A DNA stretch of 64,000 nt from Arcuatula senhousia. Its lineage: Eukaryota > Mollusca > Bivalvia > Mytilida > Mytilidae. Under the pieces are notes generated by a model. It ran no database searches and was not told where the DNA came from. It was given only the letters and a program-made list of their open reading frames with translations. Below, in pieces: positions 63,130-64,000 of the stretch. Location: NCBI GenBank assembly GCA_963971305.1, contig OZ020305.1, positions 4,869,001-4,933,000 on the forward strand, given 5' to 3'. The first letter of the stretch is position 1; every line of letters begins with the position of its first letter. The translations under genes were made by a program, and so were the position numbers.

Positions 63130-63560
63130 CTATTGTGATGTAAGCCTTATATAATCAAATTGTGAAGCTATGAACTTTTTTTTTATTTACTCTAACAAAT
63201 GTGTGCCATTATATTTCAATTTGCTGTATCTGTTAGTTTTAAAACATTAATCTTTTTTTGCTGTTTTCTCTTACACATTTTTTTTTTAGTTTTTCTCTAT
63301 TATAGTTTATAATGGACTTTTCTTCCTTCTCCATAGTTCTCCATTAAATTTTCCTGTTATTATTTTAGGATAGGTTATTAATGTCTTTTTTCCATTGAAT
63401 TTACCTCTGATTAACTTGTTCCTCAGGTTTAGGACAATTTTTTGTCGTTGATTCGACTGGTACATGTGGGGGTTTTGTAGTTTAGTATAATAGCCCAGGT
63501 ATAGTAGAATTCTAGATTACTTTTTCTGTGGGGTTCAAATTTGTAAGGTTTTTAGAGTAA

Positions 63561-63566
63561 AATAAA
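63561..63566 (+). terminator. Candidate poly(A) signal AATAAA
   Basis: First AATAAA after the axonemal gene's stop that is followed by a T/G-rich stretch (TGTTTAAAAAACCATTGTTC within 40 bp). Confidence 0.5.
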
Positions 63567-64000
63567 TGTCTTGTTTAAAAAACCATTGTTCATTTGTCTT
63601 TTCTTCGTTTCATTCAACAGATAATTCTGTTATGATCAATGATTACCTAAGTGCCAAATTCTGTACTATATTTAGAGTGAGGTGTTTCCCTGGTGTTGGG
63701 ATATTTATAGATTGAGGTGTTTCCCAAATCCCTTGGTGGTAGGTTCTTTAATTTCACTACCTATTAATGATGACTGCTGTGGTTTTGAAGTTTTAATTTG
63801 ATATTAATGATTCACTATCTAATGTCAGAAGCTAATTTGGTTTTACTATGCTGTTTTAAGGTAACATTCATTCATGAAATTAAACATCGTTAAAACTAAT
63901 ATTTGAATTTAATGTTCTCTTTCAAACATCCATTACATCTTCTACCTATTATGTTAATTTATGTGCAGCAAAACTTCTTAATATAATTATATACTTATAA
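63567..64000. other. Intergenic, nothing recognised
   Basis: AT-rich DNA to the end of the window. GGTGTTTCCC occurs twice near 63680 and 63717. No gene seen. Confidence 0.5.

Larger units (their letters stand above)
62053..63566 (+). other. Long 3' UTR of the axonemal gene
   Basis: About 1.5 kb of A/T-rich DNA without coding signal follows the stop. The AATAAA at 63561-63566 with TTGTT-rich DNA downstream is the best poly(A) signal. Confidence 0.55.

Overview
The window looks like nuclear DNA of a bivalve mollusc, most likely a mussel relative. The host sequence is AT-rich, its genes are split by GT-AG introns, and it is crowded with mollusc-type dispersed repeats. No species name can be proven from the sequence alone.

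Layout: (1) 1-7628 is gene-poor AT-rich DNA with a Helentron/pearl-like repeat (3763-4640) and a degenerate minisatellite. (2) 7629-17213 is a head-to-tail array of a 1305-bp unit, 7.3 copies. (3) 18676-19440 is a dead retroelement 3' end. (4) 19924-27631 (+) holds the 3' nine coding exons of an ADAMTS/ADAMTS-like extracellular matrix gene: seven thrombospondin type 1 repeats, a Cys-rich domain, one Ig domain and a C-terminal PLAC domain; another Helentron-like repeat sits in an intron. (5) 28830-42096 is a complete Polinton/Maverick (13,267 bp). It has 134/136-bp terminal inverted repeats (TIRs) and a perfect 6-bp target duplication CAAAAT, and it is inserted inside a Helentron-like repeat. 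(6) 42280-54550 is a graveyard of nested LINEs, a hAT MITE with an intact 8-bp duplication, fold-back elements and another Helentron-like repeat. (7) 56364-62052 (+) is a complete eight-coding-exon gene for a 489-residue protein resembling the TEX45/SAXO5 family of axonemal proteins (tentative), with a long 3' UTR.

The Polinton is the main interest. It carries the full set: protein-primed DNA polymerase B, RVE integrase with chromodomain, FtsK/HerA-type packaging ATPase, adenain-like cysteine protease, double-jelly-roll major capsid protein and single-jelly-roll minor capsid protein, plus accessory virion-like proteins. Its coding DNA is visibly richer in GC than the flanks. Gene order: a small + strand gene starting in the left TIR; a minus-strand capsid/ATPase block (29448-35327); a divergent + strand zinc-ribbon/PLA2-like ORF plus integrase (35341-36770); then a minus-strand block of fibre-like protein, protease, polymerase and a zinc-finger ORF up to the right TIR.

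The expression signals look organised. (a) Eleven of the minus-strand start codons carry an A/T-rich motif close to TATA(G/A)ATAAATG at or just upstream of the ATG. (b) Both convergent gene junctions hold a hairpin with 15-bp arms. (c) Integrase and polymerase both lack an upstream ATG, and each follows, in another frame, an overlapping zinc-finger ORF. The integrase junction is a canonical -1 slippery heptamer A_AAA_AAG; the polymerase junction splits a SAP-like domain across two frames (+1). This suggests frameshift-made fusion proteins, but homopolymer assembly errors or inactivating indels must be excluded. I could not run alignments or searches; family calls rest on motifs read by eye.
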